From Symbiodinium natans (lineage: Eukaryota; Sar; Dinophyceae; Suessiales; Symbiodiniaceae), in NCBI GenBank assembly GCA_905221605.1, contig CAJNDS010000059.1, positions 212,501-243,313 of the forward strand: a stretch of 30,813 bases of DNA. Direction: 5' to 3'. The notes beneath the pieces are model-generated. The model was not told the origin of the DNA and made no database searches. It was given only the letters and a program-made list of their open reading frames with translations. A program made the translations under genes and the position numbers. Below are positions 1 through 9,195 of the stretch, piece by piece (the stretch's first letter is position 1; every line of letters starts with the position of its first letter).

Positions 1-2
1 TC

Positions 3-749
3 GTCACCTGGGGTGACCAACGTATGGGTGGTGACAGCGCCCCAGTTCAGCAAGCCTTGCAATCAGTGGTGCGGGTCTATGCTTGCTTTACAGCATTTGC
101 AGCTTTGCTGGCGGACGGCCGTGTCGTCACCTGGGGCTCTGCGGATGGTGGCGGCGACAGTAGCATGGTGCAAGCGCAGCTGCAGGATGTCAAGGATATT
201 GCCGCTTCTCAGCAGGCCTTTGCAGCTCTCCGGTCAGATGGCTCTGTCGTGACGTGGGGCCGTGGTGACCTCGGAGGCGACAGCCGTGCTGTGCAAGATC
301 AGCTTCGAGACGTGCAGAAGCTGGTAGCCACGCAAGGTTCTTTCTGCGCACTTCTGCAAGGTGGCAGAGTTGTGACGTGGGGACGCCCGGACTTTGGTGG
401 TGATAGCAGCGATGTTCAAGATCGGCTGAGGCATGTGAGGGACATTCACGCAGACATGTTCACGTTTTGCGCCACTCTCTCCAACGGCGAGCTGCTTGTT
501 TGGGGTTCCTGGCGCCTGTACGGTAAAGTTCGCTTTTTGGTAAACCCCCGGGAGGAGCTTGCAAGCTTCCGCGATTTTGACTACTTGCCACCCCCGTCGC
601 TGGAATGTCGTGCTCCAAATGTCTGGACTGACTCACGCTCGGCAAATTCGGCTCAGGATTTTGAACATTTCGGGTCTAGGGATCCCTCTACGGATCCCTC
701 CGGATCCCCAAGAAGTGGGGGTTTGGAGGATGCCTGGGACTCGGACTAG
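3..749 (+). CDS. RCC1-like repeat protein, 5'-truncated by window edge
   Basis: The frame is open from the first full codon (base 3), so the gene begins outside the window; the ATG at 24 lies inside a repeat and is unlikely to be the start. It holds four complete RCC1-like units plus the start of a fifth. The Trp codons of the WG motif fall at 9, 132, 255, 378 and 501, an exact 123-nt (41-codon) period. Each unit reads roughly V-V-T-W-G-x4-GGDS-x3-VQxxLxxV-x-x-I, then a hydrophobic F-A-A-L and (A)DG. The same unit makes up the gene at 14639-15991, so the two are paralogues. After the fifth WG the sequence becomes non-repetitive and Ser/Asp/Pro-rich with three close GGATCC sites; this tail may be genuine C-terminus or read-through into an intron (a possible GT donor follows TACG near 523). 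RCC1-type repeats normally form beta-propellers for protein binding; the partner here is unknown. Confidence 0.75.
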   Translation, partial: VTWGDQRMGGDSAPVQQALQSVVRVYACFTAFAALLADGRVVTWGSADGGGDSSMVQAQLQDVKDIAASQQAFAALRSDGSVVTWGRGDLGGDSRAVQDQLRDVQKLVATQGSFCALLQGGRVVTWGRPDFGGDSSDVQDRLRHVRDIHADMFTFCATLSNGELLVWGSWRLYGKVRFLVNPREELASFRDFDYLPPPSLECRAPNVWTDSRSANSAQDFEHFGSRDPSTDPSGSPRSGGLEDAWDSD

Positions 750-2849
750 AGGAGGCATTCGTGTCTAGGGGCTGTGTACAGGGTGTAGCCCATCTTGAGC
801 CCCATATACCGCCGCCTTGAGGGCCCCTGGGTCCCTGACGACGCTCCATCTTCGACTCTTGCGATGGCGTCGCGCGGTATTCTCGGGATCAAAAGGGAGC
901 CCAATGGAATGAGCTGCAGCGCCCAGCAAAGAAGACAGTTCTGTGACGTTCTGTGCTCAGATGGCGTCAGGCAGCGGGCCTTCGAGGTCGCTGATGCCGC
1001 CGACCTCGCAGGCGCTGCAGTTGATGGTAGTTTGATGGTGTTCCGCGTACGCGCAGTCGGTTTGGCCTGAGGTGCATGTGCTTGGCAAGGTGTCTGTGGA
1101 AACAACTGGAATCTTTTTCAACAGGCGCTAGGCCCGCTAGTCACTAGGCGTCTGGACTGAATGCAGGGCATCATGCAATCTAGAACGCATAAGCATTCCT
1201 TCCATAGCACCTGTGTTCTGTGTTCTGTGTTTGGTGCACAAGCCCTGCAATGTGGTGCTGCGCCCACACGCTGAAGGTGATCGTCGGTGTTCACACGACT
1301 CCGAGGGGTCGTGTGCTCTGGACGAGGCTCAGCATTTACTGTGCGTGCTTGGGGGTTTACTCTAGGGCATTGATCGGGTGCCCTTTTGCGCCTAAAACCC
1401 GCAGCCCCAAATGCCTAAATGAGCCCTCAAGAAGCCCTCAGATATCCACTCAACACCCTAAACTGCCTCCTTAACCCCCAAAAAACAATAGCCATCAAAG
1501 CCCCCCCGGAAATCCTAAAAAGACCCTAAGCCGCACTGCCCCACACCCTCGAGCCGATGAGCCGCTCCCTGAACCCTGAAGTCGAGGGAGGGCAGGGGTT
1601 TAGGGTGTTTGGGGGGTTTCCGGGGTTTTAGGAGTTTTCGGTTTTTTTTTTTAGGGTTTTAGGGGGTTAGGGTTTCGGGGTTAAGGGGCTGGGGGGTTAG
1701 GGGGTTTGGGGGTTTTCCGGAAGTCCCCAGTTGATGAAGCCCGAGCGAGCGCACCCCGCACACCCTGGGTTTTTTGGTAATGTTGCACCCGCAATATTCT
1801 AGGGGGACGCGATTACGAAAAGTTTTTTTCGGATACTCCGGATTTTGGCCTTTGTTTGGGGAGACACTAGAAGACTTTTTGACCCCTTCCCTGCCTGACT
1901 GTTTGGGTTTTTGTTTATTCAGGGTCACCCCTCGACTTTTTTTTTTTGGGGGGGGGGGGGGGGTAAACTTACTATAGCAGGTCCAACATTAGGGGTGTAG
2001 CCTGCTGACTAAGTTCCCTTGGCCTTCGAGAAGACCTCCTTGGCCACCGGAACTCGTCAAGGTCTCCGAATCCTCGGAGTCTGAAGTCTTTGAGCGAAAC
2101 CAAAAAACTGCAACCGCTGGAAGCGTTTTGCTGAAAAACCTTCAACGCCGTGACCTTCTGGATCCTGGTCCCAGACGCCGAACCCATCCCTAGCAAAGCC
2201 GCGAAGCCCTCAAGCAATCCTGAAAGGCTTGGATCACAACCTGCATTTTTTTCAAATATCTCAAGAGTGTCCCAGTGAGGCAGACTTTGAGCTCCAGACA
2301 TCGCCGCGCATCTGAGCGGCAGCTTGGGCTCCTGGCCTTGCAAACGGGGTCGTTCGGAGAGCCTGAGCAGCCCGGACTGAACTCTGCCTCTGACGCCTGA
2401 GCAGCGCCTGCAGAAACGAGGTCGTCAGATTGGCCTGTTGGAATGCAGATGAATGCAGGGTTTCAGTCGTCTGTGAAGGCATTTATCCCCTTAGACTTGA
2501 GGTCGTGTAAACAATGTGGCGTTTGCCTATGCAACTCTGTTGCAGTGCGTGTCTCTAGCACATCCACAACCTTCGCGGTCTCCATGGCGCACCCATGATG
2601 ACGACAGAGTGCTCAGATCGGGTTGTTGGGGGCCTGGGGCCTGAAGTTGAGCCACCCTAACCTTTTAGGGACAGCCTAAAGAGCCATGAAAACGGTTTGT
2701 CATGTTCGGTTTGCAGAGGTTTCTTGTCGACTTTCAACAGGACTCTGTTCCCTTGTCTCTTCTCGGTTCAAGCTTCGAGGATGTTGGCAGCTACAATTCG
2801 TGTGGGGTTGACATGCCTTTTATTGCTTTCCGTCTTGTTATATAAACTT
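750..2849. other. No convincing gene; degenerate telomere-like repeat
   Basis: Open frames occur on both strands but none shows a recognisable domain. Bases 1385-1560 are C-rich and 1570-1720 G-rich, with many imperfect CCCTAAA/TTTAGGG-like heptamers. A T/G homopolymer junction lies at 1937-1963. An ORF at 795-1070 is fairly GC-rich and could be an exon of the upstream gene, but it has no motif linking it to the RCC1-like repeats. Confidence 0.5.
1937..1963 (+). repeat. T(11)G(16) composite homopolymer tract
   Basis: A run of about 11 T runs directly into about 16 G. The same T-then-G arrangement recurs at 12641-12672 and, as its complement C-then-A, at 7221-7246. Confidence 0.85.
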
Positions 2850-2869
2850 CCCCCCCCCCCCCCCCCCCC
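2850..2869 (+). repeat. C(20) homopolymer upstream of heme oxygenase
   Basis: About 20 consecutive C lie 36 bases before the heme oxygenase ATG, right after an AT-rich TATATAA-like stretch (2838-2845). It could be a pyrimidine tract for spliced-leader trans-splicing, but no AG|G site was clearly assigned. Confidence 0.7.
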
Positions 2870-2905
2870 GCGCGGTCTCGTGGTCTCGCCACCGCCCTCG
2901 CCGTG

Positions 2906-4184
2906 ATGTCGCTTGGAGGGCGGCGCTTGCCGAAGCAGCGCGCGGGGCCCGGGAAGCGCAGCCTTGGAGTGGTTTTGGTATCGGGAGTGCTCGTAGTCCT
3001 GGCAACTTCGAAGCTCGCACTGGCTTTCGCGAATGGGGCCACGGCTGGTGCCCACGCAGGCAGACGGCCACGGCCTGCAATGCTTGCAGAGACCCAGGTG
3101 ACAGAGAGACCGGCCACAGCGGTTAAGGCCGCCGAAGTGGACGAAGAGAATCCACGGAAACATGGGCTGGCACTGATGCTGGACGAAGGCACGCGTAAGA
3201 GCCACAGCATGGCGGAGAACACCCAGTTCGTGACGGGGTTCTTCAAAGGCCTGGGAAACCGCGACTCCTTCGCGCAGCTGGTAACATCGCTTTATTTCAT
3301 CTACCAGGCCATGGAAGAATCCTTTCAGAGTTCTGCAGATGCCGGCGTTCGGCATTTGGACTTCCAGCAGCTGCGCCGGGTCGCTGCGATCGAGGAGGAC
3401 CCTTCGTGGTACGACAGCTAGTCCCTATAGATGTACCTCACAGCTTGTTGAACCGTAAGAAATAATCAAATCACGAACGTATGTGTGGAGCCTGAAATTG
3501 GGTTCCTTCGGGCCCAGACAGATGAGGACCTGGCATATTTTTACGGCCCCAACTGGCGCCAGCAACTTCGGCCGTCTGCAGCCGCGGCGCGCTACTGCGA
3601 GCGCATTCGCCAGGTCGCTGCCGAGAATCCCCAGCTTCTCATCGCCCACCAGTACACAAGGCACCTGGATGACTTATGAAGGGTTCGGGGTCGAGGATTC
3701 ACGAATGTGGAGGTTGAGGGCTTTAATTCGGGTTGCCATGCCAGGTACCTGGGCACTTTGCTTCTGAAGGGTTTTGGCTTCAGAGTTTAGCGCCTGGGGC
3801 ATGCGTTTGGGATTGATAGGGTCCAGGGCTCAGGACTTAGAGAGCGCGGAGCTTTAAGAATAGTCTGCAAGGTACCTGGGCGACTTGTTCGGTGGCCAGA
3901 TGATGGGTGGCATGGCGGAGAGCTCCTTGGGCCTCGAAGATGGCCGGGGCACCTCCTTCTACCGCTTTCCCCAGATCCCGGACACGAAGGCCTTCATCAC
4001 GGAGTGGTACAGGGAGCTGAACAGCCTGCAGCTGAGCTGTGAGGAGAAGGAGGCCATCGTTGAAGAGGCCAACCTCGTCTTTCGGCTCAACATCGACATC
4101 CTGGAGGAGTTGGATGGGTCGCCTCTTGCGGCGGCCTGGCAGCTGCTGTCCTCCTTCTTGCGGACCAAACTGGGCCTGGCCTAG
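2906..4184 (+). CDS. HO1: Plastid-targeted heme oxygenase (three exons)
   Basis: Exons 2906-3397, 3527-3660 and 3872-4184 join in phase to 312 residues. Heme oxygenase opens heme with O2 and reductant (ferredoxin in plastids) to biliverdin, CO and Fe2+. The core starts near residue 87. His100 in TRKSHSMAEN is the expected proximal heme ligand. Residues 165-175 (DLAYFYGPNWR) and the distal-helix motif YLGDLFGGQ (210-218) match the family; the usual Ser of GDLSGGQ is Phe here. The C-terminal part (IVEEAN, LNIDILEEL) also fits. Residues 19-40 are a hydrophobic signal peptide ending in ALA, followed by Phe41 and an Arg/Ala-rich stretch: the bipartite signal-plus-transit layout with Phe at +1 expected for a secondary red-lineage plastid. 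The ATG at 2906 was chosen because the signal peptide follows directly and an in-frame stop lies at 2843. Introns are GA-AG and GC-AG. Likely roles are plastid heme turnover and bilin synthesis. Confidence 0.93.
3398..3526 (+). other. Heme oxygenase intron 1 (129 nt, GA-AG)
   Basis: The intron begins GACCC and ends GATGAG, a non-canonical GA-AG pair. GAGGACC occurs across both ends (3395-3401 and 3524-3530), so the exact cut can slide within this 7-nt direct repeat without changing the product. Splicing restores the family sequence EEDLAYFYGPNW; reading through meets a stop at 3419-3421. Confidence 0.85.
3661..3871 (+). other. Heme oxygenase intron 2 (211 nt, GC-AG)
   Basis: The donor is ACAAG|GCACCTGG and the acceptor TGCAAG|GTACCTGG. 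Both ends carry CAAGG-N-ACCTGG, so the start of exon 3 is imperfectly duplicated at the start of the intron. Splicing changes R-H-L-D-D-L to the correct family motif R-Y-L-G-D-L-F-G-G-Q. A third near-copy (CCAGGTACCTGGGCACTTTG) lies inside the intron at about 3741-3760. Confidence 0.88.
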
Positions 4185-5560
4185 CTGACTGGCCACAGTT
4201 CATATGCTTCTTCTCAGGTTTCTGCTTGTACAGCCCAGGCGTTTGCCAACGTCGGTCTTGCCGAAATATTGCGCAGGACCCTTGCAGAACGACGTGACGT
4301 GAAGTTTTCGGGGTTGCCGTTCGCTCTGGAAACGCTCCCCCCCTTGATTTTCTGCGGCAGGCTGTGTACAGCGATTTTCGTGTGCCGCAGAGGGCGTTGA
4401 GATCTCTGCAGGCAGGAGCAGCGTGCCTTGCAAGGAAGTGGCATAGCAGGAATAAACCGATGAGCCCACGAAGCACAACACCTCCGACTGGGAGTATACC
4501 GGAAACCGCCCTAACGCCCGGCCCAGTCATCCATCCTACTCCGGACTAGACGCAGGCTGCCTTCACTTCGACTGAATGGGCTGCGCGTGATGCGTGCGGA
4601 GTCAACAGTCCAAGCGAAGAATGTACAGGAACACACCCGAACCCCAAAATCGACAAAGCAAAAAACGCCGAAACCTGTTGTCATATTTCTATCCGGGAAG
4701 CTGGCCAGAGAAACAAAGAACAGGTCCGACAGGTCCCATCGAAAAAAATCTGCGAGACCCAAAGCGCGGAAGGGCCGAACCCCACCCAGCGACTTGAGGG
4801 CTGTAGCTTCTACGACCAACCTGGTTTCTGTATGCGTCGCCATGTTTTGGCTCCTGCTTGCTGTCTTCACAAGTCTTCGTTGTGTGAGTCGCATGTTTCG
4901 GGACCGATGCAGACTGATGCTTCTCCCAGCCACGATGTCCCAAAGCAAGCAGCAAGCTTCAGCAAGACATGAAGCGGACAAGGACCGCAACACAGGTAGC
5001 TGATTGAGACGGGTAGTTGCCTAGTTGCCATGGCTCTCCTCACTGAGGTACTTTTTGATGACAGCCACGAAGCATGTAGTTTGTTTGAGATGCTTGACTT
5101 CCTGACATGCCGGATTCTGCAGACTTCGACAGTAGTGGATGCGCAGTAGAAACGTGCTTGCACATCTGCATCACCAATCTCGAGACCCGAAGAGCCACCC
5201 GACTGGAAGGCATTTGTTCCCGGTGCGGCACCTCCATCGCTGCCTGTCGCGAGGCTGGGGCACTCCATCAGCCTGCAGCAAGCAGCAAACTTTCCAAGCC
5301 ACAACGACCTCATCGAACACCCCCTAATCGTGAGAAAACCGTTGAGTCCCCGGAAGGCCTTGCAGTCACCCAAAGCCCTGGCCCCGAGCCCTGTGCCGCC
5401 CGAAAGCCTGAGCCTCAAATTCCCACCCGAGGGCCATGGTCACATGGTCAGACACTCAAGATACCCGACAACCTATACGCCCGTTTTACAGGCCGGCAGG
5501 CAAAAACTAGGATTCCTGGGCCTGGACTTCAAGAAGCCTCCCAAACTCCCCAAACTAAGA
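4185..5560. other. Intergenic; long unassigned ORFs
   Basis: Follows the heme oxygenase stop. Overlapping ORFs exist on both strands (4587-5003 plus, 4867-5418 minus, 5107-5574 plus), but they shadow one another and show no domain, so none is called. Part may be heme oxygenase 3' UTR. From about 5300 the sequence becomes C-rich and grades into telomere-like repeat. Confidence 0.5.
4835..4853 (+). other. Possible decayed spliced-leader-like sequence
   Basis: CGTCGCCATGTTTTGGCTC resembles the 3' part of the conserved dinoflagellate spliced leader (CGTAGCCATTTTGGCTC), with one substitution and a 2-nt insertion, but lacks the final AAG. Relict leaders mark retrocopied mRNAs in dinoflagellate genomes. 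With a match this short and gapped, chance is a real alternative. Confidence 0.2.
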
Positions 5561-5736
5561 GCCCTAATCCCTAAAACCCTAAACCCCAAACCCTAAACCC
5601 GAAACCCCAAACCCTAAACCCTAAACCCCAAACCTTAGACCCCAAGCCCGAAACCCTAAACCTTAAACCCTAAACCCTAAACCCCTAAACCCCTAAACCC
5701 TAAACCCCAAACCCCTAAACCCCTAAACCCTGAACC
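5561..5736 (-). repeat. Telomere-like array (CCCTAAA, degenerate)
   Basis: About 170 bases of CCCTAAA and variants (CCCCAAA, CCCGAAA, CCTTAAA) on the + strand, so TTTAGGG reads on the minus strand. It ends in CCCTGAACCAG followed by a GC-rich, exon-like segment, an arrangement repeated elsewhere in the window. Confidence 0.9.
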
Positions 5737-7220
5737 AGGCTCGCCGCAGCTCCCGGCAGGGCCACCCGTGCTCCGGAGCGAGGCCGGAGCCACAGGGGCC
5801 CACTCCAAGGGAGAGGGCCTTGGAGTTTGGGTGTGGGAGGTTTAGGGTTTAGGGGTGGCAGGGTGCCAGGCCTTCAAGGGTTCCAGGGCTTAGGGGTTGA
5901 GGCGAGCTTCGGCTTTGGAGGGGTTCCGAACCTTGAGGGCCTTGAAGCTTAGGGTCGAGGGTGGGCTGATCTAGAGTTTCTAGGGTGCCCGAAACATCGA
6001 AGGGCCCGAAAAATCTGACCTCTAACCCCAAAGATGTGTCAGTCCAAAGCAGCATCCTCACGGTGCCAGCCTGTAGTTGAGAGCGATGATCGTACCAGGG
6101 AAACCCGAAACCCGAAACCCGAAGGCCTAAACCCTAAAACCCTGAAACCCTGAACTCAGTCTAAACTCCGAGCCACATCCGTGAAACGTGGCCGGGAGCG
6201 GTGAATGCCGCTACCCCCGAAGCATCCCGAAGCCCGAAACCCTCAACTTCCTCCAAGAGCTTTTTCTCCTGGATCAAGGTACGCCATGGACGCTGGCGGC
6301 GGCCGCTTCGGCTCTTGCAGCGGGCGTTGCGGTGAAGAGGCAGCGCTTGGGGGTTTAGGGTTTAGGGTTGCAAGGTAAAGCATGCCCATCATGAGCAACG
6401 TAGCAAGAGCCTTGCAGCCCTGGCAGTAGATCACATGATCACATCGCAGAGCTCTCGGCGTCTCCTGCCCACGTGTTTGCAAACCGTGGCTGACGGAACA
6501 ACCTAAGCCCTACACCCAAAACGCCCGAACTCCACCCACCGAATCTGATGGTTCAGATCGCGATATGGTTCATGTTAAATCAGGTTACTGCACTTCACAC
6601 ACATCGCGTTAAACAACCTGTGCGGCATCATCCTTGCAGGAATTCTCGGCAGGGAAAGTGAGGCTACAGCAGACCCTACACAGTCTACACGGCTTCTTCC
6701 CCTTGGAAGAATCCGTCAGCGCATCCGTCAAGCCCCTACGATCCGAAGTCCTCCCCACATTCTGCACCCCCCACCCGAATCCCGACCACCGCACGCTAGA
6801 ACCTCATCCGAAAACTCCCAAGACAAGTCCACAACACACCCTTAGGTTCAGGGCTTTAGGGTTTTGAGGCCTTTGAGGTTGGATCTTATGAGGGTGTGCC
6901 GGTTGAACCACAGCAACGCAGCCAGGCGGGCCACGCGTGCGAGCGCTGGGGCCAGGACGGCCAGCACCCCCAGTCATGAGGTGGTTGGTCTTTAGGGGGT
7001 TTTCTGGGGTTGTATGTAAAGGCTACGCCCTAATTAAACAAATCCCCAACCAAAGGGTTGTCGGATTCTTGGGGTTTGGGGAGTGGTTTGGTTTGGAAGA
7101 CGCGGCTGATGGGGTGGTTTTCTTTTGGAGTTTGGAAAACAATTCTCCTGTTCACTTCCCTGAAACCTAAACCTTTAGAGCCCCGAGGCGCACAAGCGCC
7201 AATTTGTAAAACCCTGAAAG

Positions 7221-7246
7221 CCCCCCCCCCCCCCCAAAAAAAAAAA
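7221..7246 (+). repeat. C(15)A(11) composite homopolymer tract
   Basis: About 15 C run straight into 11 A. This is the complement of the T-then-G tracts at 1937 and 12641. Confidence 0.85.
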
Positions 7247-7264
7247 CAAGCAATTATAAGAACA

Positions 7265-7340
7265 TGTGTATGTATGTATGTATGCATGCATGCATTGTTG
7301 TGTGTGTCTGTGTCTGTGTCTATATATATATATATATATA
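7265..7340 (+). repeat. Compound microsatellite TGTA/TGCA, TGTGTC, (TA)10
   Basis: Three adjacent simple repeats: TGTA/TGCA tetramers (7265-7293), TG and TGTGTC units (7296-7320), and a perfect TA run (7321-7340). Confidence 0.9.
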
Positions 7341-7397
7341 TGTCAACCCCAGGGGGGGGCCGCCACCTTGCACCTTAAATCGCTCGTTCTGCAAAAG

Positions 7398-7465
7398 GCC
7401 GTCGGCATGGGCGCCGAGGCCGGACTGTTGAAGCCTTTGCCCCAGAGCTCGGGGCGCTTGGAGGG
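7398..7465 (+). CDS. Candidate small exon, function unknown
   Basis: Follows GCAAAAG| and is open as AVGMGAEAGLLKPLPQSSGR plus LE before running into a TTTAGGG array. Codons are GC-rich like the supported genes. The 3' end is uncertain (no clear GT, GC or GA donor at the best position), and no partner exon was matched by phase. Confidence 0.25.
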
Positions 7466-7473
7466 GTTGAATC

Positions 7474-7547
7474 GGGTTTAGGGTTTAGGGTTTAGGGTTT
7501 AGGGTTTAGGGTTTAGTGTTTAGGGTTTAGGGTTTAGGGTTTAGGGT
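7474..7547 (+). repeat. Telomere-like array (TTTAGGG)~10
   Basis: About ten nearly perfect TTTAGGG units in tandem with one variant (TTTAGTG). It lies just downstream of the candidate exon at 7398-7465. Confidence 0.95.
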
Positions 7548-7798
7548 AGGAACGCTTCAGGGCTCTGGTGCTCTTGCAAGAGTGCGAGGGTGGGAAACGA
7601 AGATTGGGGGAGGCGGGGAAGAAGAGGTGCAAGGGGGTCTTTGGGCCTTGAGAGTTTGGGTTCTGGTGGCGTTTCAGAGCTTTGGGGGGCTTAACGGGGC
7701 TCTGGGGGTTTCTTGGGCTTCAACGGTTTTTTCGGGCTCTGGGGTTTGAGGCCCTAAAGGGCTTCAGGGTTTAACGAGGCTCTTGTGTAAGCTTACAG

Positions 7799-7911
7799 CC
7801 AAAGCCAAGAGTCTGCACATAATGGCACAGCCTGGCACCACAGTGGCATATGAAGCGCTGAGAAGGCTTTACAACGCAGGCTCGGTGGTGTGGTTCCTGG
7901 TGGGCGCACAG
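7799..7911 (+). CDS. Candidate exon, function unknown
   Basis: The acceptor is GCTTACAG| at 7798. The open frame reads (A)KAKSLHIMAQPGTTVAYEA and continues LRRLYNAGSVVWFLVGAQ. It ends at CAG|GAAG, a GA-type donor, after which the frame meets TGA at 7927. The amphipathic content and codon use look coding. It ends in phase 0. No family recognised. Confidence 0.4.
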
Positions 7912-8091
7912 GAAGTGTCTGAGAACTGATCATAGCACTTGATCTTCTGCAATGCACATCATGCTGTTGACGAGCTTTTTGGAAGCTGCCTTAAGCCAGC
8001 ACTTGGACCTCCAAGCTGAGATTGCCGCGTATACCCTGCGCCTGCACTGTAGTTCCTTGTACACCCTGTAGTCGCCCCCCCCGCCCCCCAG

Positions 8092-8153
8092 GAAGAATCG
8101 CAAGAAGATGCGCGAGATGGAGGTGGAGATGATGGAGCCGGGACGCCCTGAAG
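8092..8153 (+). CDS. Candidate small exon, basic/acidic helix
   Basis: A strong polypyrimidine tract (mostly C, 8073-8089) precedes CAG|G. The best frame reads KNRKKMREMEVEMMEPGRPE, a charged helical peptide, and ends GAAG|GT. Its exit phase (1 nt carried) does not match the next candidate at 8300, so an exon between them is missed or one boundary is wrong. Confidence 0.35.
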
Positions 8154-8299
8154 GTTTGGAGGTTCTAGGCTTCTACGGAAGCTTTAATGAGGCTTTACTC
8201 GGAGGCTTATAGGACAAAAACTCGAGCACGCGTGGTTCTGAACGGGTTTTTCTCGAACTCAAGCACCTCTTGGAGCCCCTGAGTGCACATCGCTCCGAG

Positions 8300-8351
8300 G
8301 GGCGCGCTGAAGACGCTCTTCGCGCGGATGGATGAGCCCGACATCTACAAG
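8300..8351 (+). CDS. Candidate small exon, in phase with 8439 and 9045
   Basis: Acceptor CCGAG|G, donor TACAAG|GC (GC type, like heme oxygenase intron 2). The frame reads GALKTLFARMDEPDIYK and ends in phase 0, compatible with the next two candidates. No domain recognised. Confidence 0.45.
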
Positions 8352-8410
8352 GCCCCCCCCCGCCCCAAGGGGCTTGCAAGCTTTGAGGGCGATGGAGAGA
8401 GCTCCATATC

Positions 8411-8436
8411 TAACCCTAAACCCTAAACCCTAAACC
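8411..8436 (-). repeat. Short telomere-like array forming an acceptor tract
   Basis: About 3.5 CCCTAAA units that end directly in CCAG|G at the 3' splice site of the next candidate exon, so the repeat itself supplies the pyrimidine-rich tract. Confidence 0.9.
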
Positions 8437-8438
8437 AG

Positions 8439-8483
8439 GGCGGCGCTCAAGCCCTTCGACCTCGATGGCGCAAGCCGACCCAG
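8439..8483 (+). CDS. Candidate 45-nt exon between telomere-like introns
   Basis: Bounded by AACCAG|G and CCCAG|GT, exactly 15 codons. In the phase set by the upstream exon it reads GGAQALRPRWRKPTQ and exits in phase 0, matching the exon at 9045. A second frame (AALKPFDLDGASRP) is also open, so the frame is not certain. Confidence 0.4.
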
Positions 8484-8970
8484 GTCGCTCGCCCGCCTCC
8501 CACAGCATGGGGGTCAGCAGCGCCCACGTCCTGATCCCCTATTTTCGTAATTAGCATCTTTAGGGGGGTACCCCCAGGGCCCCAGCCCAGGGGGTCCCGG
8601 ACCCCCCGCCAGAGGGGCCTCTCGCCTCCCCCCCTTTTTTGGTTCCTGCCTCCTCTGACTCCCTGCCCGAACCCTAAAGTGCCTTGCCCAACCCGAACCT
8701 TGCTGGCACCTCCTGCAACCCTCCCTAAAACTGCCTCCCGACCCCTGAATTGAAACTGAATAAGTTTTTAGAAGTGGACTGTTGTCTGAGTTTAGGCCTA
8801 AACCCTAAAAGGAATCGGTTTGGGTGGCTTTGCCGCCGTGGGGTGGGAGAAAAGTGTTAGATGGCCCTCCGCAATCGGGCCAAAGCTGCTCTTCGCACCT
8901 CACGAAGCTTTCGAGCTTGGTGCGAAACCTAACCTTCACAGCATCTACGCCCTATCACAGCAAACCTTCA
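8484..8970. other. Intron-like GC-rich stretch, no gene seen
   Basis: Between two candidate exons. It has C-rich tracts at about 8560-8640, scattered CCCTAAA-like heptamers and no sustained coding-like frame. Confidence 0.4.
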
Positions 8971-9038
8971 ACCCTAAACTTTAAACCCTAAACCCCAAAT
9001 CCTAAACCCTAAGCCCTAAACCCTAAACCCCAAACCCG
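8971..9038 (-). repeat. Degenerate CCCTAAA array upstream of an acceptor
   Basis: About nine CCCTAAA-like heptamers with CCCCAAA and CCCTAAG variants, ending six bases before the CTCAG|G acceptor of the exon at 9045. Confidence 0.9.
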
Positions 9039-9044
9039 CCTCAG

Positions 9045-9101
9045 GTGCGAGAGATCCTCATGCGCTTGGCGAAGACCAACCCACGGCCCAATCAAAGCTT
9101 G
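9045..9101 (+). CDS. Candidate exon, in phase with neighbours
   Basis: Acceptor CTCAG|G. The frame reads VREILMRLAKTNPRPNQSL and can end at AGCTTG|GC (GC donor), 57 nt, phase 0 at both ends. A G-strand telomere-like array follows 27 bases later. No family recognised. Confidence 0.45.
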
Positions 9102-9127
9102 GCAGGGGCCCGGCGCCCGAGCATGCA

Positions 9128-9195
9128 GGGGGTTTAGGGTTTAGGGTTTAGGGTTTAGGGTTTCGGGTTTCGGGTTTAGGGTTTCGGGTTAGGGG
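9128..9195 (+). repeat. Telomere-like array (TTTAGGG/TTTCGGG)
   Basis: About nine units, several with A to C change (TTTCGGG), starting soon after the candidate exon at 9045-9101. Confidence 0.92.

Larger units (their letters stand above)
5737..7397. other. Repeat-rich region, only weak exon candidates
   Basis: Short telomere-like patches occur near 5840-5860, 6105-6150 and 6352-6370. GC-rich islands at about 5740-5830, 6630-6790 and 6920-6980 are open in one or more frames and flanked by AG or GT; they may be exons, but I could not choose a frame. A good GT donor context (GATCAAG|GTACGCC) lies near 6279. Confidence 0.4.

Noticed and set aside
1972-2343. Minus-strand ORF of 123 codons
   Set aside because: No family resemblance, overlaps another minus-strand ORF in a different frame, and no splice signals give it context.
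2838-2845. TATA box for heme oxygenase
   Set aside because: Dinoflagellate promoters generally lack TATA boxes and mRNAs are trans-spliced; a single AT-rich octamer is not enough.
4587-5574. Overlapping ORFs of 138, 183 and 155 codons on both strands
   Set aside because: They overlap each other, have no recognised domain, and the last runs into CCCTAAA repeat.
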